From the NCBI RefSeq assembly GCF_000981035.1, contig NZ_LAYJ01000078.1, positions 125,267-189,266 on the forward strand: 64,000 nt of DNA. Reading direction: 5' to 3'. The notes beneath the pieces are model-generated. The model ran no database searches. It had not been told where the DNA came from and was given only the letters and a program-made list of their open reading frames with translations. Positions within the stretch are counted from its first letter, which is position 1. Each line of letters starts with the position of its first letter. This DNA is from Christensenella hongkongensis. GTDB taxonomy: Bacteria > Bacillota > Clostridia > Christensenellales > Christensenellaceae. Below, in pieces: positions 42,825 to 51,828 of the stretch. The position numbers and the translations under genes were made by a program.

Positions 42825-43256
42825 TTATTCAAATTGTCCGTTTTTCCATTGTTCAAACTTTGTGTTGATTACAGCCTCAACCTTATCGTAGTTTTCCCAG
42901 CTGTCTTCGTGCAGGTATACCGCAAATTCACTGTCAGTATCCTCGCCAGACAGGACCTGCGCATAGTCGTCCACATATGCGGAATCATAGTAATCGCTGG
43001 TAAATTCAAGGGCCTCGTCCGTCATCAGATCCTCCAGCAGCGTTTCATCAAAACACTCCATCAGCATGTCCCTGCCCGACATATCGCGATTTTTCACCCG
43101 TTCAAATTCATCTGAAAAATCATCATACCATTCTTTTTGGATCATTTCATTGTTCACAAGCCACGCAAGATACATTCCAATATGCGTCCCCGCATTTTCG
43201 TATGGGATGCTGTCCGGAAAAGTTACTGCGTGCCAATCCATTTTATCAAATGCCAT
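42825..43256 (-). CDS. Acidic hypothetical protein
   Basis: 143 residues, strongly acidic, no signal peptide or membrane segment. The N-terminal AFDKMDWHAV and the block AGTHIGMYLAWLVNN look like a conserved family of small cytosolic proteins that I cannot name with certainty. The middle (about 70-130) is rich in Asp, Glu and Tyr. It has a clean promoter at 43282-43310, GGGGG before the ATG and a shared terminator, so it is a single-gene unit. No function is assigned. Confidence 0.75.
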   Translation of the reverse strand: MAFDKMDWHAVTFPDSIPYENAGTHIGMYLAWLVNNEMIQKEWYDDFSDEFERVKNRDMSGRDMLMECFDETLLEDLMTDEALEFTSDYYDSAYVDDYAQVLSGEDTDSEFAVYLHEDSWENYDKVEAVINTKFEQWKNGQFE

Positions 43257-43281
43257 TGAAACACCCCCTGTATTTATTCAC

Positions 43282-43310
43282 ATCATACCTTACGCTATGG
43301 CATATTTCAA
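43282..43310 (-). promoter_or_regulatory. Promoter of the 42825 gene
   Basis: TTGAAA (43305-43310), 17 bases, TATGAT (43282-43287) on the minus strand. Confidence 0.75.
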
Positions 43311-43325
43311 TACTTCTTTCCAAAG

Positions 43326-45767
43326 TTAACAATTTATTATCAAATCGCTTCCCGTCCGTCCTTTTTGGACTTCTATCGTCGCTTCAATATTTTCTTTCAG
43401 GAGCTCGACATGGGATATAATTCCCACGAGCCTAGAGCCCCCGCGTACGCTTGCCAGAACGTCAAGCGCATTTTCGATCGAAGCCGGATCAAGCGATCCA
43501 AAGCCTTCGTCAATAAACATCGCATCAATATGGATTCCCCCGCTCTGCGCCTGTACCACAGTAGAGAGCCCCAAAGAAAGCGCCAGTGCAACCAGAAACT
43601 TTTCCCCACCGGAAAGGCTTCCCACGCCGCGCCGCTCCCCTGAATACGCGTCAAAAACCTCGAGGTCAAGCCCTGCCCGTCTGGTTCGTCCAACTCCTTC
43701 AAGCGTACGGAAAAGCTGGTAGCGCCCGTCGTGCACTCTTGAAAGCAGCGTATTTGCCTCCCGTGTGATCGCGGTCAGCATCACCCCCAGTACATACCGC
43801 TGCAAGCTTACGCCATTCGAGCCGCGCAGCAATCGTGAAAACTGGTCAAGCTCCACATATTCTTCCGTCCTTTTACGCAGGGATTTCTCCTGTTTTTCGA
43901 GTCGCGATACAGCTTGCTGCATCATTTCAAGCCGCGCCTTTGTTTGGGCAGCCTTCGCATCCGCCGCCTTCCTGTATTCCTCTTTTTCCTTAAGCTCTTT
44001 TTTCAATACGTCAGTTTCAGGCCTCTTAATTCCTTCCAGTTTTTCTTCCAATGTTTTTATCCGGCTCTGCACCAGCTCGTATTCTATTTTATACTGCTGT
44101 ATTTTTTCCCTTGCCGCTGCAATTTCCTGCTCTGTCATGCAGCTGCTCCTGAACTGCTCATCCGTCTGGAATCCCCTCTTTAAACATCCCTGTTTGAAGT
44201 CTTCCATTGCTTCTTCGAATGCCAGCTTCGCCTTTTCAAGCTCTCCCGCAAACAATTCGCAGGACGCTTCCGATGTTTTGAGCGCACTGTATGCTGCTTC
44301 GGCTTCTTCCAGAACGGAAGCAAGCTGCTTACGCCCTGCCTTTCGTTGCCTGCCGCCCACGGCACCCTGCCCAAATTTTTTCAGCCCGTTCCCGCACACC
44401 TGCATATCCTGCGCGATTGCAAAAAGCTCCTTGTCAAGCTGCGCCAGCTGTTGCTGCAAATTCTTCACCTGCTGCTCCGCCGCCTCCACCTCCTGCGCAG
44501 TTGCTTTTATATCCGATTGCGCCGCCGGTTTTGGATGATGCGTACTTCCGCAAACAGGACACGGTTTTTCTTCCTCAAGCTCCCCTGCCAGCATATAAGC
44601 CGCGTCGTTCACATATGCCGTAAACAGCCTCCGGTACTCCTGCTCCTGTTTTTTGATTTCATTCTTAAGGCCCTGCTCTTTTTCCCTGAGCAGGCTTTCC
44701 TCCGTTTGGATTGCGGCGTAAATCCCCCTTAGGTTCTCTACGCATTCCGACACTGCTTTTCGGCTTTCCTCCGCCTTCCTTTGCGCGTCAGAAAGCATTT
44801 TTTCACGTTCCTGCATTTGTTTTTGCAAAGCCGAGGCTTCTTTCCTTCGTGGCAAAAGCTGCGCTGCGCTCTGCGCGCGCCTGCATTTTTCCTCCAGCTC
44901 CGCAGCCTCCTTCGCCTGTGCTTCAACCGTCTTTTTCTTTGCGAGCACCCGCTCCCATTCGTCAAACAGTTCCTGTACTGCCAATGCGTTTTGCAAAGCA
45001 TTTTGAACCGCTTTTTCTGCCAGCTCTGCCGATCCGCTGTCTGCTTCCTGCTCCTCAAGCTCCTTTTGTTTCTGCGCGGTCAATTCCTCCAGCTCTTCGC
45101 GGGATGTGCATCCAAACTGCTCCAAAACTGTTTTTACTGTTTGTGCCTCCGCTTCCTTTTCACGCTTTAAGCGCAGCGCCTGCTCCGCCAGCCACTCCGT
45201 AATCTCACTCCACCGTTCCGCCTTGAACAGCGTCACTAAAATTTCCTCCTTGGCTGCGGAATCCGCAACCAGAAGCTGTTCAAATTTACCCTGGGGCAAT
45301 AAAATAATCTGCCGGAACTGCTCATAGCTGAGCCCTAATATTTCCTCCGCCTTTTGGCGTACGTTTCTCAGTCCCGGATTTTCAAAATACGGCTCGTACT
45401 CACCCTCATCGTTCATAAAAAACGCGCTCTGATAAGCCTGCAATTCTTTTTCTCCGCTTCGCTTGACGTGTACGCGTACTCCGCGCGTGAAGCGATAACG
45501 TTTGCCGTTTACCTGAAAGGCAAAGCTTACCTGCGTATCCTGATCCTCTGCTGCAAAATTGCTGCGCATAGCGGTAATATCCCCGCGCCCTCCGCCGCTG
45601 CTTTCTCCAAAGAGTGCATAGGTCATCGCGTCGAGAACTGTTGTTTTTCCCGCCCCTGTCTTTCCATGAATCAGGAAAAGCCCCGCTTTGCGAAAATCGC
45701 GGAAATTGATCTCCTGCTTTTTTACATAAGGGCCAAACGCTTCGAATGTCAAAACCTCCGGCATCAT
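43326..45767 (-). CDS. sbcC: SbcC nuclease ATPase subunit, short coiled-coil form
   Basis: SMC-like ATPase of the SbcCD complex that opens hairpins and blocked DNA ends. Walker A HGKTGAGKTT near residue 35 and the Q-loop region LLPQGKFEQ near 155 lie in the N-terminal half; the signature SLSGGEKFLVALALSLGL and Walker B MFIDEGFGSLD are at the C-terminus. Two coiled-coil arms flank the zinc hook CPVCGSTHHP (about 415). At 813 residues it is clearly shorter than the usual 1000-1150, because the arms are short. The start overlaps the sbcD stop by four bases. Confidence 0.94.
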   Translation of the reverse strand: MMPEVLTFEAFGPYVKKQEINFRDFRKAGLFLIHGKTGAGKTTVLDAMTYALFGESSGGGRGDITAMRSNFAAEDQDTQVSFAFQVNGKRYRFTRGVRVHVKRSGEKELQAYQSAFFMNDEGEYEPYFENPGLRNVRQKAEEILGLSYEQFRQIILLPQGKFEQLLVADSAAKEEILVTLFKAERWSEITEWLAEQALRLKREKEAEAQTVKTVLEQFGCTSREELEELTAQKQKELEEQEADSGSAELAEKAVQNALQNALAVQELFDEWERVLAKKKTVEAQAKEAAELEEKCRRAQSAAQLLPRRKEASALQKQMQEREKMLSDAQRKAEESRKAVSECVENLRGIYAAIQTEESLLREKEQGLKNEIKKQEQEYRRLFTAYVNDAAYMLAGELEEEKPCPVCGSTHHPKPAAQSDIKATAQEVEAAEQQVKNLQQQLAQLDKELFAIAQDMQVCGNGLKKFGQGAVGGRQRKAGRKQLASVLEEAEAAYSALKTSEASCELFAGELEKAKLAFEEAMEDFKQGCLKRGFQTDEQFRSSCMTEQEIAAAREKIQQYKIEYELVQSRIKTLEEKLEGIKRPETDVLKKELKEKEEYRKAADAKAAQTKARLEMMQQAVSRLEKQEKSLRKRTEEYVELDQFSRLLRGSNGVSLQRYVLGVMLTAITREANTLLSRVHDGRYQLFRTLEGVGRTRRAGLDLEVFDAYSGERRGVGSLSGGEKFLVALALSLGLSTVVQAQSGGIHIDAMFIDEGFGSLDPASIENALDVLASVRGGSRLVGIISHVELLKENIEATIEVQKGRTGSDLIINC

Positions 45768-46882
45768 TGCGCGTCACCTCCCTTTTTTGCGAAAAGCGCC
45801 TTTCGGAACCAGCTTAATTGATTTTCCGACGGCTCTTCCCCTCCGGTAAACTCACTGTAAAACATTTTCATGATCTCTTCCGGATGCAGGCTTACGGTTT
45901 CGTCCACGGTAAGCGTTGTTTCATCATTACCATCAGAAAGCTGTTTTCCTGCAAACGAAAGCAGATTTCTGTAAAAGTTACGAAATGTGTTGATAATCTC
46001 CATATGCGCATATTCGTCGGTCAGCTCTATTTTGACGTAGTCCTCCCTGCGCGGATCGTTTTGTGCAAAGTCCAGTATCTCTTCATAGGCTCCCTTGATT
46101 ACCCGCACATCATGACACATCTCAAGAGGTACCTCCCGATACGAAAAATCCTCCGTGTCGATTACTGTCACGCTTTTTTGCGCGTTCGCTTCCCCAAAGG
46201 AATATTTGACGGGCGCGCCGCTGTAGCGCACGCCTTTTGCAACATCCTGCGCGCGGTGCAGATGCCCCAGCGCCACGTAATCAAATCCCTGAAAGGCATC
46301 CCAGCCTACCATATTCGCGCCGCCAACCATAGCGGAATGATCGCTGTCCGAAACCTGCGCGCCTGTCACAAAACAGTGTGCTACAAGAACATTTTTTCCC
46401 TTTTCCTTTTTTTCATTCTCCATCAATACACGCATCGCCGCATCATAGCTTTTTATTTCTTCGTCCGGATACAGGAACCGAACCTCTTCGATTGAAAAAA
46501 ACGGAAGCAAATGGAACGCCGTATCTTTGATCAGAACAGTTTTGAGTCCATCCCTGACACTGCCTGCAATATAAAGACCTGCTTTTTCAAGAAGCGCGCC
46601 GCACGATGCAAGACGCGCAGCGCCGTCGTGGTTGCCGGCGCAAACCAGTACGGGAACTTTTTTTTCAATGCAAAGCTGTGTCATTGCTTCATTATATAGA
46701 GCGATCGCGTCTGCATTGGATACGGCGTTATCAAACACATCTCCAGCAACGATCACCACATCGATTTTTTCCTCGTCCACGATTTCCAGTAGCCTTCCAA
46801 TAAAATGGCGTTGCTCTTCAAGCAAAGAGGTATTATTGAGGCTAAGGCCCAGATGCCAGTCCGATGTATGTAATATCCGCAT
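45764..46882 (-). CDS. sbcD: SbcD nuclease subunit
   Basis: Mre11-type metallophosphoesterase of SbcCD. 372 residues with the metal motifs TSDWHLG (Asp7, His9), VVIVAGDVFDNA, CAGNHDGAARL and later VAHCFVTG and LGHLHRAQ. GGAGG lies eight bases before the ATG at 46882. It is the first gene of the sbcDC pair; sbcC follows with a four-base overlap. The gap to the alcohol dehydrogenase (46883-47054) carries an A/T-rich promoter-like stretch for sbcD and the dehydrogenase terminator. Confidence 0.95.
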   Translation of the reverse strand: MRILHTSDWHLGLSLNNTSLLEEQRHFIGRLLEIVDEEKIDVVIVAGDVFDNAVSNADAIALYNEAMTQLCIEKKVPVLVCAGNHDGAARLASCGALLEKAGLYIAGSVRDGLKTVLIKDTAFHLLPFFSIEEVRFLYPDEEIKSYDAAMRVLMENEKKEKGKNVLVAHCFVTGAQVSDSDHSAMVGGANMVGWDAFQGFDYVALGHLHRAQDVAKGVRYSGAPVKYSFGEANAQKSVTVIDTEDFSYREVPLEMCHDVRVIKGAYEEILDFAQNDPRREDYVKIELTDEYAHMEIINTFRNFYRNLLSFAGKQLSDGNDETTLTVDETVSLHPEEIMKMFYSEFTGGEEPSENQLSWFRKALFAKKGGDAQ

Positions 46883-47010
46883 TGCGTTTCCTCCATTTAC
46901 AGCATAGTAACAATATGATTATCATATCATATTTCATTTTTAAATTGTATGGACCGGCCAGATTATTTAAGCCCCTGCTTTTGGTTTTGAAATGCAAATC
47001 GTCCTAACAA

Positions 47011-47039
47011 AAAAGCTTCCGGAACGCCCGGAAGCTTTT
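47011..47039 (-). terminator. Intrinsic terminator after the alcohol dehydrogenase gene
   Basis: A 12-base stem (AAAAGCTTCCGG and complement) with a five-base loop; the arm ends in TTTT on the minus strand. Confidence 0.88.
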
Positions 47040-47054
47040 CATCTTTTCTTTGGA

Positions 47055-48227
47055 TTAATATGCCAGCTCGTAAATATTACGGATATCGGATTCCTTTAAT
47101 ACGGCGAAATGTCCTACTGTACCGCCATTATCTTCAGCACACTTATGCGCCATCTCATCCAATACGCTTTTATCTGTAACGCCCAGATCGCGCAGGGAGG
47201 TTGGCATGTTGATCGATTTGAGGAAGCCAAGGTAACGCTTGAGCCCCTGCATGACAGTCCAATCCGGATCAGTTACATCGTATTCCACATCAAACACCCG
47301 CATCGCCCACTGGATGAACCGCTGTGGTTTATTTTTATAGACATATTTGATCCACGCCGGAAAAATGGCCGAAAGCCCTGCGCCGTGGGAAACGTCAAAA
47401 ACAGCGGATACTTCATGCTCAATCGCATGGGAGCCCCAATCCTCTTCACGCCCCATGCCAAGCAAGCCGTCGTGAGCCACCTTGCACGCCCACATAATTT
47501 CCGCACGTGCATTATAATCTTCCGGCTGGGTAATTGCCGCCTTTGCATTGCGCATCAAGCCGCGCATCACCGATTCGCACATCCTGTCTACAACGTCGGT
47601 ATGCTCTGTTTTTGTAAAATAGCGCTCCATAATATGGGCAATCGCATCTGATATTCCCGCTGCCGTATGGTAAGCCGGGACAGAAAAAGTAAGCTCCGGA
47701 TTCAAAATCGAAAAAACGGGCCGGGCGCCTAAATCGCTGTATGCGAGCTTTTGCCTGGTTTTCTCATTGGTGATGACCATGCCATCCGAAGACTCGCTTC
47801 CCGCACCGGGTATTGTCAGGATCGTACCAATGGGCAAAATCGCCTTGGCGGTTTTCTCTTCCAGAAAATAATCCCATACGTCGTCGCTGTTTGGCGTTCC
47901 GCAGGCAATCGCCTTGGCAGAATCGATCACGCTGCCGCCGCCCACCGCGAGTACAAAGCCGATTCCGTTGGAGCGGCACATCGCGATTCCCTCATATACA
48001 AGCTCGAGGCGCGGATTAGACTTTACCCCCCCAAGCTCGTAGACTGTAATATCAGAAGCTTTCAGGGACTTGCGAACCCGGTCAAGAAGTCCTGAACGTT
48101 CCGCGCTGCCCCCGCCATAGTGCAGCAATACCTTGTCGCCATATTTTGCTACCTCGTCGCCTACCAAAAGCTCTGTATTTCTTCCAAAAATAACCTTGGT
48201 CGGATTATAGAAAATATCATTATCCAT
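47055..48227 (-). CDS. Iron-containing alcohol dehydrogenase
   Basis: NAD(P)H-dependent group III dehydrogenase of the butanol dehydrogenase/YqhD type, probably reducing aldehydes formed in fermentation. 390 residues with the nucleotide-binding GGGSVIDSAKAIACG near 97, PGAGSESSDG near 143, and the metal-site segments DAIAHIMERYF, WGSHAIEHEVSAVFDVSHG. GGAGGGG lies seven bases before the ATG. It has its own promoter (48275-48303) and terminator. Substrate chain length is not determined. Confidence 0.94.
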   Translation of the reverse strand: MDNDIFYNPTKVIFGRNTELLVGDEVAKYGDKVLLHYGGGSAERSGLLDRVRKSLKASDITVYELGGVKSNPRLELVYEGIAMCRSNGIGFVLAVGGGSVIDSAKAIACGTPNSDDVWDYFLEEKTAKAILPIGTILTIPGAGSESSDGMVITNEKTRQKLAYSDLGARPVFSILNPELTFSVPAYHTAAGISDAIAHIMERYFTKTEHTDVVDRMCESVMRGLMRNAKAAITQPEDYNARAEIMWACKVAHDGLLGMGREEDWGSHAIEHEVSAVFDVSHGAGLSAIFPAWIKYVYKNKPQRFIQWAMRVFDVEYDVTDPDWTVMQGLKRYLGFLKSINMPTSLRDLGVTDKSVLDEMAHKCAEDNGGTVGHFAVLKESDIRNIYELAY

Positions 48228-48274
48228 ATTGAATCCCCTCCGCTTTCTTATTTTAAGGATATCTGTTTGCTTCT

Positions 48275-48303
48275 ATTATTATATACAATATCTGTTATGT
48301 CAA
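48275..48303 (-). promoter_or_regulatory. Promoter of the alcohol dehydrogenase gene
   Basis: Perfect TTGACA (48298-48303) with AATAAT at 17-base spacing (48275-48280); a TATAAT overlaps but at only 14 bases. Confidence 0.65.
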
Positions 48304-48475
48304 TTCATTAAAATGATGAAACCTGGAGATTATTTTTATAAGTCCCGATATTATTCTCCTCAATCATCCGCGCTCTTTCAAATAACTCATCGGCAAATAT
48401 CGTTTTTTCTCTGTATATATTTCATCGGCCGGAGACCGGCACACTGCAAAGCATTTTTTCGACAAAATAAAAAAA

Positions 48476-48501
48476 CTGCCTGGAATCCTTGATTCAAGCA
48501 G
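48476..48501 (-). terminator. Terminator of the tRNA operon
   Basis: A stem of CTGC and GAATC arms with a small internal loop, followed by seven T on the minus strand, eight bases after the tRNA-Lys gene. Confidence 0.8.
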
Positions 48502-48509
48502 CTTTGCTT

Positions 48510-48585
48510 TGGTGACCCACCGGAGACTCGAACTCCGGACACCTTGATTAAAAGTCAAGTGCTCTACCACCTGAGCTAGTGGGTC
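48510..48585 (-). tRNA. tRNA-Lys(TTT)
   Basis: Acceptor GACCCAC/GTGGGTC, anticodon loop CTTTTAA with anticodon TTT, T-loop TTCGAGT, and encoded CCA. It is the last tRNA of the four-gene cluster. Confidence 0.97.
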
Positions 48586-48666
48586 ATTTTGCGTGGAACG
48601 TTGATTATTATATCATAGCCGCTAAAGATTGTATAGCCCTTTTTTAATCTTTGCGGATATTTTTTA

Positions 48667-48741
48667 TGGCTGGGGTAGCAGGATTTGAACCTACGAATGC
48701 GGGAGTCAAAGTCCCGTGCCTTACCACTTGGCTATACCCCA
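48667..48741 (-). tRNA. tRNA-Gln(TTG)
   Basis: Acceptor TGGGGTA/TACCCCA, anticodon loop CTTTGAC with anticodon TTG, T-loop TTCAAAT, discriminator G and encoded CCA. Confidence 0.97.
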
Positions 48742-48766
48742 ATAAAAAAGATAATAACCTACAAAA

Positions 48767-48843
48767 TGGGGTGAGTAGTGGGATTCGAACCCACGGCCTC
48801 CAGGGCCACAACCTGGCGCTCTAACCTACTGAGCTATACCCAC
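48767..48843 (-). tRNA. tRNA-His(GTG)
   Basis: Acceptor GTGGGTA/TACTCAC, anticodon loop TTGTGGC with anticodon GTG, discriminator C and encoded CCA. The base before position 1 (48844) is G, giving the G-1:C73 pair required by HisRS. Confidence 0.97.
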
Positions 48844-48863
48844 CATATCAGTTATTATCTTAA

Positions 48864-48940
48864 TGGCGCGCCTGAAGGGATTCGAACCCCTGGCACACGG
48901 CTTAGAAGGCCGTTGCTCTATCCAACTGAGCTACAGGCGC
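48864..48940 (-). tRNA. tRNA-Arg(TCT)
   Basis: Acceptor GCGCCTG/CAGGCGC, anticodon loop CTTCTAA with anticodon TCT, T-loop TTCGAAT, discriminator G and encoded CCA. First gene of the cluster. Confidence 0.97.
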
Positions 48941-48983
48941 ACAAGTTATTTGGATTGCATTTAGCCTCGGCTGACAATTAAAA

Positions 48984-49012
48984 ATTATAACAAACCCAAT
49001 CTTAAAAGTCAA
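48984..49012 (-). promoter_or_regulatory. tRNA operon promoter
   Basis: TTGACT (49007-49012), 17 bases, TATAAT (48984-48989) on the minus strand, about 44 bases before tRNA-Arg. Confidence 0.9.
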
Positions 49013-49242
49013 CAAAATTTAAACATTTACGCGGCATATACTGCCTTTATCTCTCATTTTACTCCCCATCCCTGTTTTTCACAATCATTTTGTGTTTTTT
49101 ATCTGTGTAATTGGTTATCTAAGGAGAGAATCTGCGTTTTCTCCGTTGTTTTCTCCGCCCTTTTACAGGCGTGGCGGATTTGGCGGCTGAAATGTAATAA
49201 AATATTCAGATTTAATGAATAGATTTTGCCATATTTGTGTGC

Positions 49243-49248
49243 TATAAT
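49243..49248 (+). promoter_or_regulatory. Extended -10 of the glycosyltransferase gene
   Basis: TGC-TATAAT with a weak -35. Transcription would start near 49255 and include the leader hairpin. Confidence 0.6.
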
Positions 49249-49319
49249 TAGCAACTGTGTCGTGTAAAAATATGTTAAATGAAAATTGTGGCTCTCTACA
49301 CGATAAGGAGGTTTTTGAA

Positions 49320-50594
49320 TTGTTATCTTTTATCTCGACCTTTAATATGGTGCTGTTTATCCTGTTTACAGCATTATATTCATATCAGATCATTTTTGTG
49401 GTGGTCGCGCTCTTCCATAAGAAAAAGGAAGTTTCCCCAGCAAAGAAAAACCACCATTTTGCGGTGCTCATTGCTGCCAGGAATGAAAGCGCCGTAATCG
49501 GCAATCTGCTCGACAGCATCAAGCGGCAAAACTACCCGCAAGATAAAATCGACATTTTTGTCGTCGCAGACAACTGCACGGATGATACTGCGGAAATCGC
49601 GCGCAAAGCGGGTGCACATGTTTACGAACGCTTCAACCATTCCTATGTAGGAAAAGGCTATGCCCTTAGTTTCGCGCTCAATAACATCAAAAAAGATTAT
49701 GGCAGCGATGCTTTTGAAGGCTTTTTCGTTTTTGACGCAGATAACCTGCTGGACGAAAACTATGTTGCGGAGATGAATAAGCTTTTCGATCAGGGCTATC
49801 GCGTCCTCACCTGCTACCGTAATACAAAAAATTATGCGTCCAACTGGATTTCAGCCGGATATTCTCTTTGGTTCCTGCGCGAATCCAAATATCTCAATTA
49901 TCCGCGTATGCTGCTTAATACAAGCTGCGCTATTTCCGGCACAGGATTTCTGATCCATAACGATATCATCCAGGCAAACAACGGCTGGAAACATCATCTG
50001 CTCACCGAGGATATTGAATTTTCTGTAGACAGCATTATCCATGGAGAGAAAATCGGTTACTGCGGCGCGGCCAAAATCTATGACGAGCAGCCCTGCACAT
50101 GGAAGCAATCCTGGACGCAGCGTCTTCGCTGGTCAAAAGGTTTCTACCAGGTGCTTGGCAAGTACAGCAAAAAGCTGATCAAAGGCTTTGCGGTCGACCA
50201 CCGTTTCAGCTGCTACGATATGTTTATTACGATTGCCCCCGCGATCTTTGTTACGCTTGCGAGCATCATCGTAAATTCCGTATTTATGATCAATGGCTTT
50301 ATGGGCCCTGTCATCCATACTGCGGTAATAACCGCTACAGGAACTGCGATACTTACCTCCTTGTTCAATTTTTACAGCATCCTGTATCTGGTCGGCCTTA
50401 TTACGACGATCACGGAATGGAAGGAAATACACCATACCAGTTCTGCAAAGAAGATTTTGTATACCTTTACATTCCCTATTTTCATCCTGAGCTATATTCC
50501 GATTTCAATCGCGGCATTGTTCAAAAAAATCGGCTGGGAACCAATTCCCCATAATATTACGAAAACAATCGATAATTTTGAACAGATGCGATAA
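49320..50594 (+). CDS. Membrane family 2 glycosyltransferase
   Basis: 424 residues: one N-terminal membrane segment (about 8-32), a cytosolic GT2 domain with AARNESAVIGNLL, the DXD-like FVFDADN, TEDIEF and QRLRW, and three or more membrane segments after about residue 295. The QxxRW motif marks the processive cellulose/hyaluronan-synthase-like branch, but the protein is smaller than cellulose synthases. The start is a TTG at 49320 with GGAGG eight bases upstream; in-frame GTG/ATG codons at 49257 and 49272 lie in the leader hairpin without an RBS. It is a single gene with its own terminator. The polymer or lipid acceptor is unknown. Confidence 0.9.
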   Translation: MLSFISTFNMVLFILFTALYSYQIIFVVVALFHKKKEVSPAKKNHHFAVLIAARNESAVIGNLLDSIKRQNYPQDKIDIFVVADNCTDDTAEIARKAGAHVYERFNHSYVGKGYALSFALNNIKKDYGSDAFEGFFVFDADNLLDENYVAEMNKLFDQGYRVLTCYRNTKNYASNWISAGYSLWFLRESKYLNYPRMLLNTSCAISGTGFLIHNDIIQANNGWKHHLLTEDIEFSVDSIIHGEKIGYCGAAKIYDEQPCTWKQSWTQRLRWSKGFYQVLGKYSKKLIKGFAVDHRFSCYDMFITIAPAIFVTLASIIVNSVFMINGFMGPVIHTAVITATGTAILTSLFNFYSILYLVGLITTITEWKEIHHTSSAKKILYTFTFPIFILSYIPISIAALFKKIGWEPIPHNITKTIDNFEQMR

Positions 50595-50610
50595 CTATGA
50601 CATCTGTAAG

Positions 50611-50630
50611 CAGACGCCGGCAGGCGTCTG
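50611..50630 (+). terminator. Intrinsic terminator after the glycosyltransferase gene
   Basis: Eight-base stem CAGACGCC/GGCGTCTG with a GGCA loop followed by TTTTT. Confidence 0.9.
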
Positions 50631-50719
50631 TTTTTGATTGGAAGACGCCCGCTTAAGCCGGCGAAAAGGTGTTATTATAAATATAGGAAACAATTTTAAA
50701 TTTTCAGGAGGTTTTAATC

Positions 50720-51820
50720 ATGGCAAACATACTCATCAGTCCAAATAAATACGTACAGGGCAGCGGCGAGCTCGAAAACCTTGCCCGCCATGTAAAGACG
50801 CTCGGCTCACGTTTTTTTATCATGGGAAGTCCCTCCGGGCTCAAGCGAGTTGAGGATACGGTGCGCAAAAGCTTTTCGGGCACAGATGCAGAGTGCTTTT
50901 TTGAACCGTTCAGCCGCGAATGCTCCATGAACGAGGTGAACCGTCTGCGGGAAAAATACCATGCAAATAAATGCGACGCAGTAATCGGAATCGGCGGCGG
51001 AAAGACACTTGACACAGCAAAAGCCGTGGCCTACTATGAGAAGGCTCCCGTTGCGATTGTCCCAACGATTGCGTCAACGGATGCGCCGTGCAGCGCACTC
51101 ACCGTACTATATACGGACGACGGGATCTTTGACCGGTATTTGTTCCTTCCCGCCAATCCGGATATTGTATTGGTCGATACGCAGATCGTATCTCAGGCTC
51201 CTGTACGTTTGTTTGTTGCGGGCATGGGCGACGCTCTTGCGACCTATTTTGAGGCGCGCGCCGCATCCGAGGCCAATGCAAATAACTGCGCGGGTGGAAA
51301 ATGCACGCTTGCCGCTCTCGCTCTCGCAGAGCTCTGCTACGATACCCTGATCGATCAGGGCCTGAAGGCCAAGCTTGCGATGGAGCATAATGTGTGCACG
51401 AAAGCGGTAGAAAATATCATTGAGGCAAACACCCTGCTATCCGGTATCGGCTTTGAAAGCGCGGGGCTTGCGGGCGCTCATGCGATACACAATGGCCTTA
51501 CCGTCCTTGAAGCTTCGCACGATTACTACCATGGCGAAAAAGTGGCGTTTGGCACGCTTGTGCAGCTCATGCTGGAAAATGCGCCCATGGAGGAAATTGA
51601 GGAAGTGCTGCAGTTCTGTATCGATGTAGGCCTGCCTGTATCGCTTGCACAGCTTGGGCTCGCGGACGCAACGCCCGATGATATCCACAAGGTCGCACAG
51701 GCTGCCACCGCAGAAGGAGAAAGCATCTATAATATGCCCTTCCCCATAGACGCCGAAATGGTTTATGCAGCGATCTACGCCGCAGATTCAATCGGACGTT
51801 ATTACCTTGATCTGGAATAG
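50720..51820 (+). CDS. gldA: Glycerol dehydrogenase
   Basis: NAD-dependent oxidation of glycerol to dihydroxyacetone. 366 residues, the standard length. NAD site GIGGGKTLDTAKAVA near 96, substrate block VPTIASTDAPCSALTV near 117, and zinc-ligand regions AGMGDALATYFEARA and AGLAGAHAIHNGL. CAGGAGG lies eight bases before the ATG. It is a single plus-strand gene in the family of metal-dependent dehydrogenases; no dihydroxyacetone kinase is adjacent. The gene ends eight bases before the stop of the convergent ClC gene. Confidence 0.95.
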   Translation: MANILISPNKYVQGSGELENLARHVKTLGSRFFIMGSPSGLKRVEDTVRKSFSGTDAECFFEPFSRECSMNEVNRLREKYHANKCDAVIGIGGGKTLDTAKAVAYYEKAPVAIVPTIASTDAPCSALTVLYTDDGIFDRYLFLPANPDIVLVDTQIVSQAPVRLFVAGMGDALATYFEARAASEANANNCAGGKCTLAALALAELCYDTLIDQGLKAKLAMEHNVCTKAVENIIEANTLLSGIGFESAGLAGAHAIHNGLTVLEASHDYYHGEKVAFGTLVQLMLENAPMEEIEEVLQFCIDVGLPVSLAQLGLADATPDDIHKVAQAATAEGESIYNMPFPIDAEMVYAAIYAADSIGRYYLDLE

Positions 51821-51828
51821 ACTCTTTT

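Larger units (their letters stand above)
48941..49319. other. Intergenic region between tRNA cluster and glycosyltransferase
   Basis: About 380 bases without a gene. It holds the tRNA promoter at its left end and the glycosyltransferase promoter (49243-49248) at its right. Between 49060 and 49200 I see only a short GC hairpin (TCCGCC/GGCGGA near 49153-49173) with no U-run. In the glycosyltransferase leader a seven-base stem (49260-49266 with 49297-49303) ends directly before the SD sequence. Confidence 0.6.

Noticed and set aside
48364-48570. Small minus-strand open frame
   Set aside because: It runs through the tRNA-Lys gene and its terminator.
48778-48981. Small plus-strand frame reading [11 protein letters not shown] and similar
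   Set aside because: It is the well-known false translation of the complement of tRNA genes.
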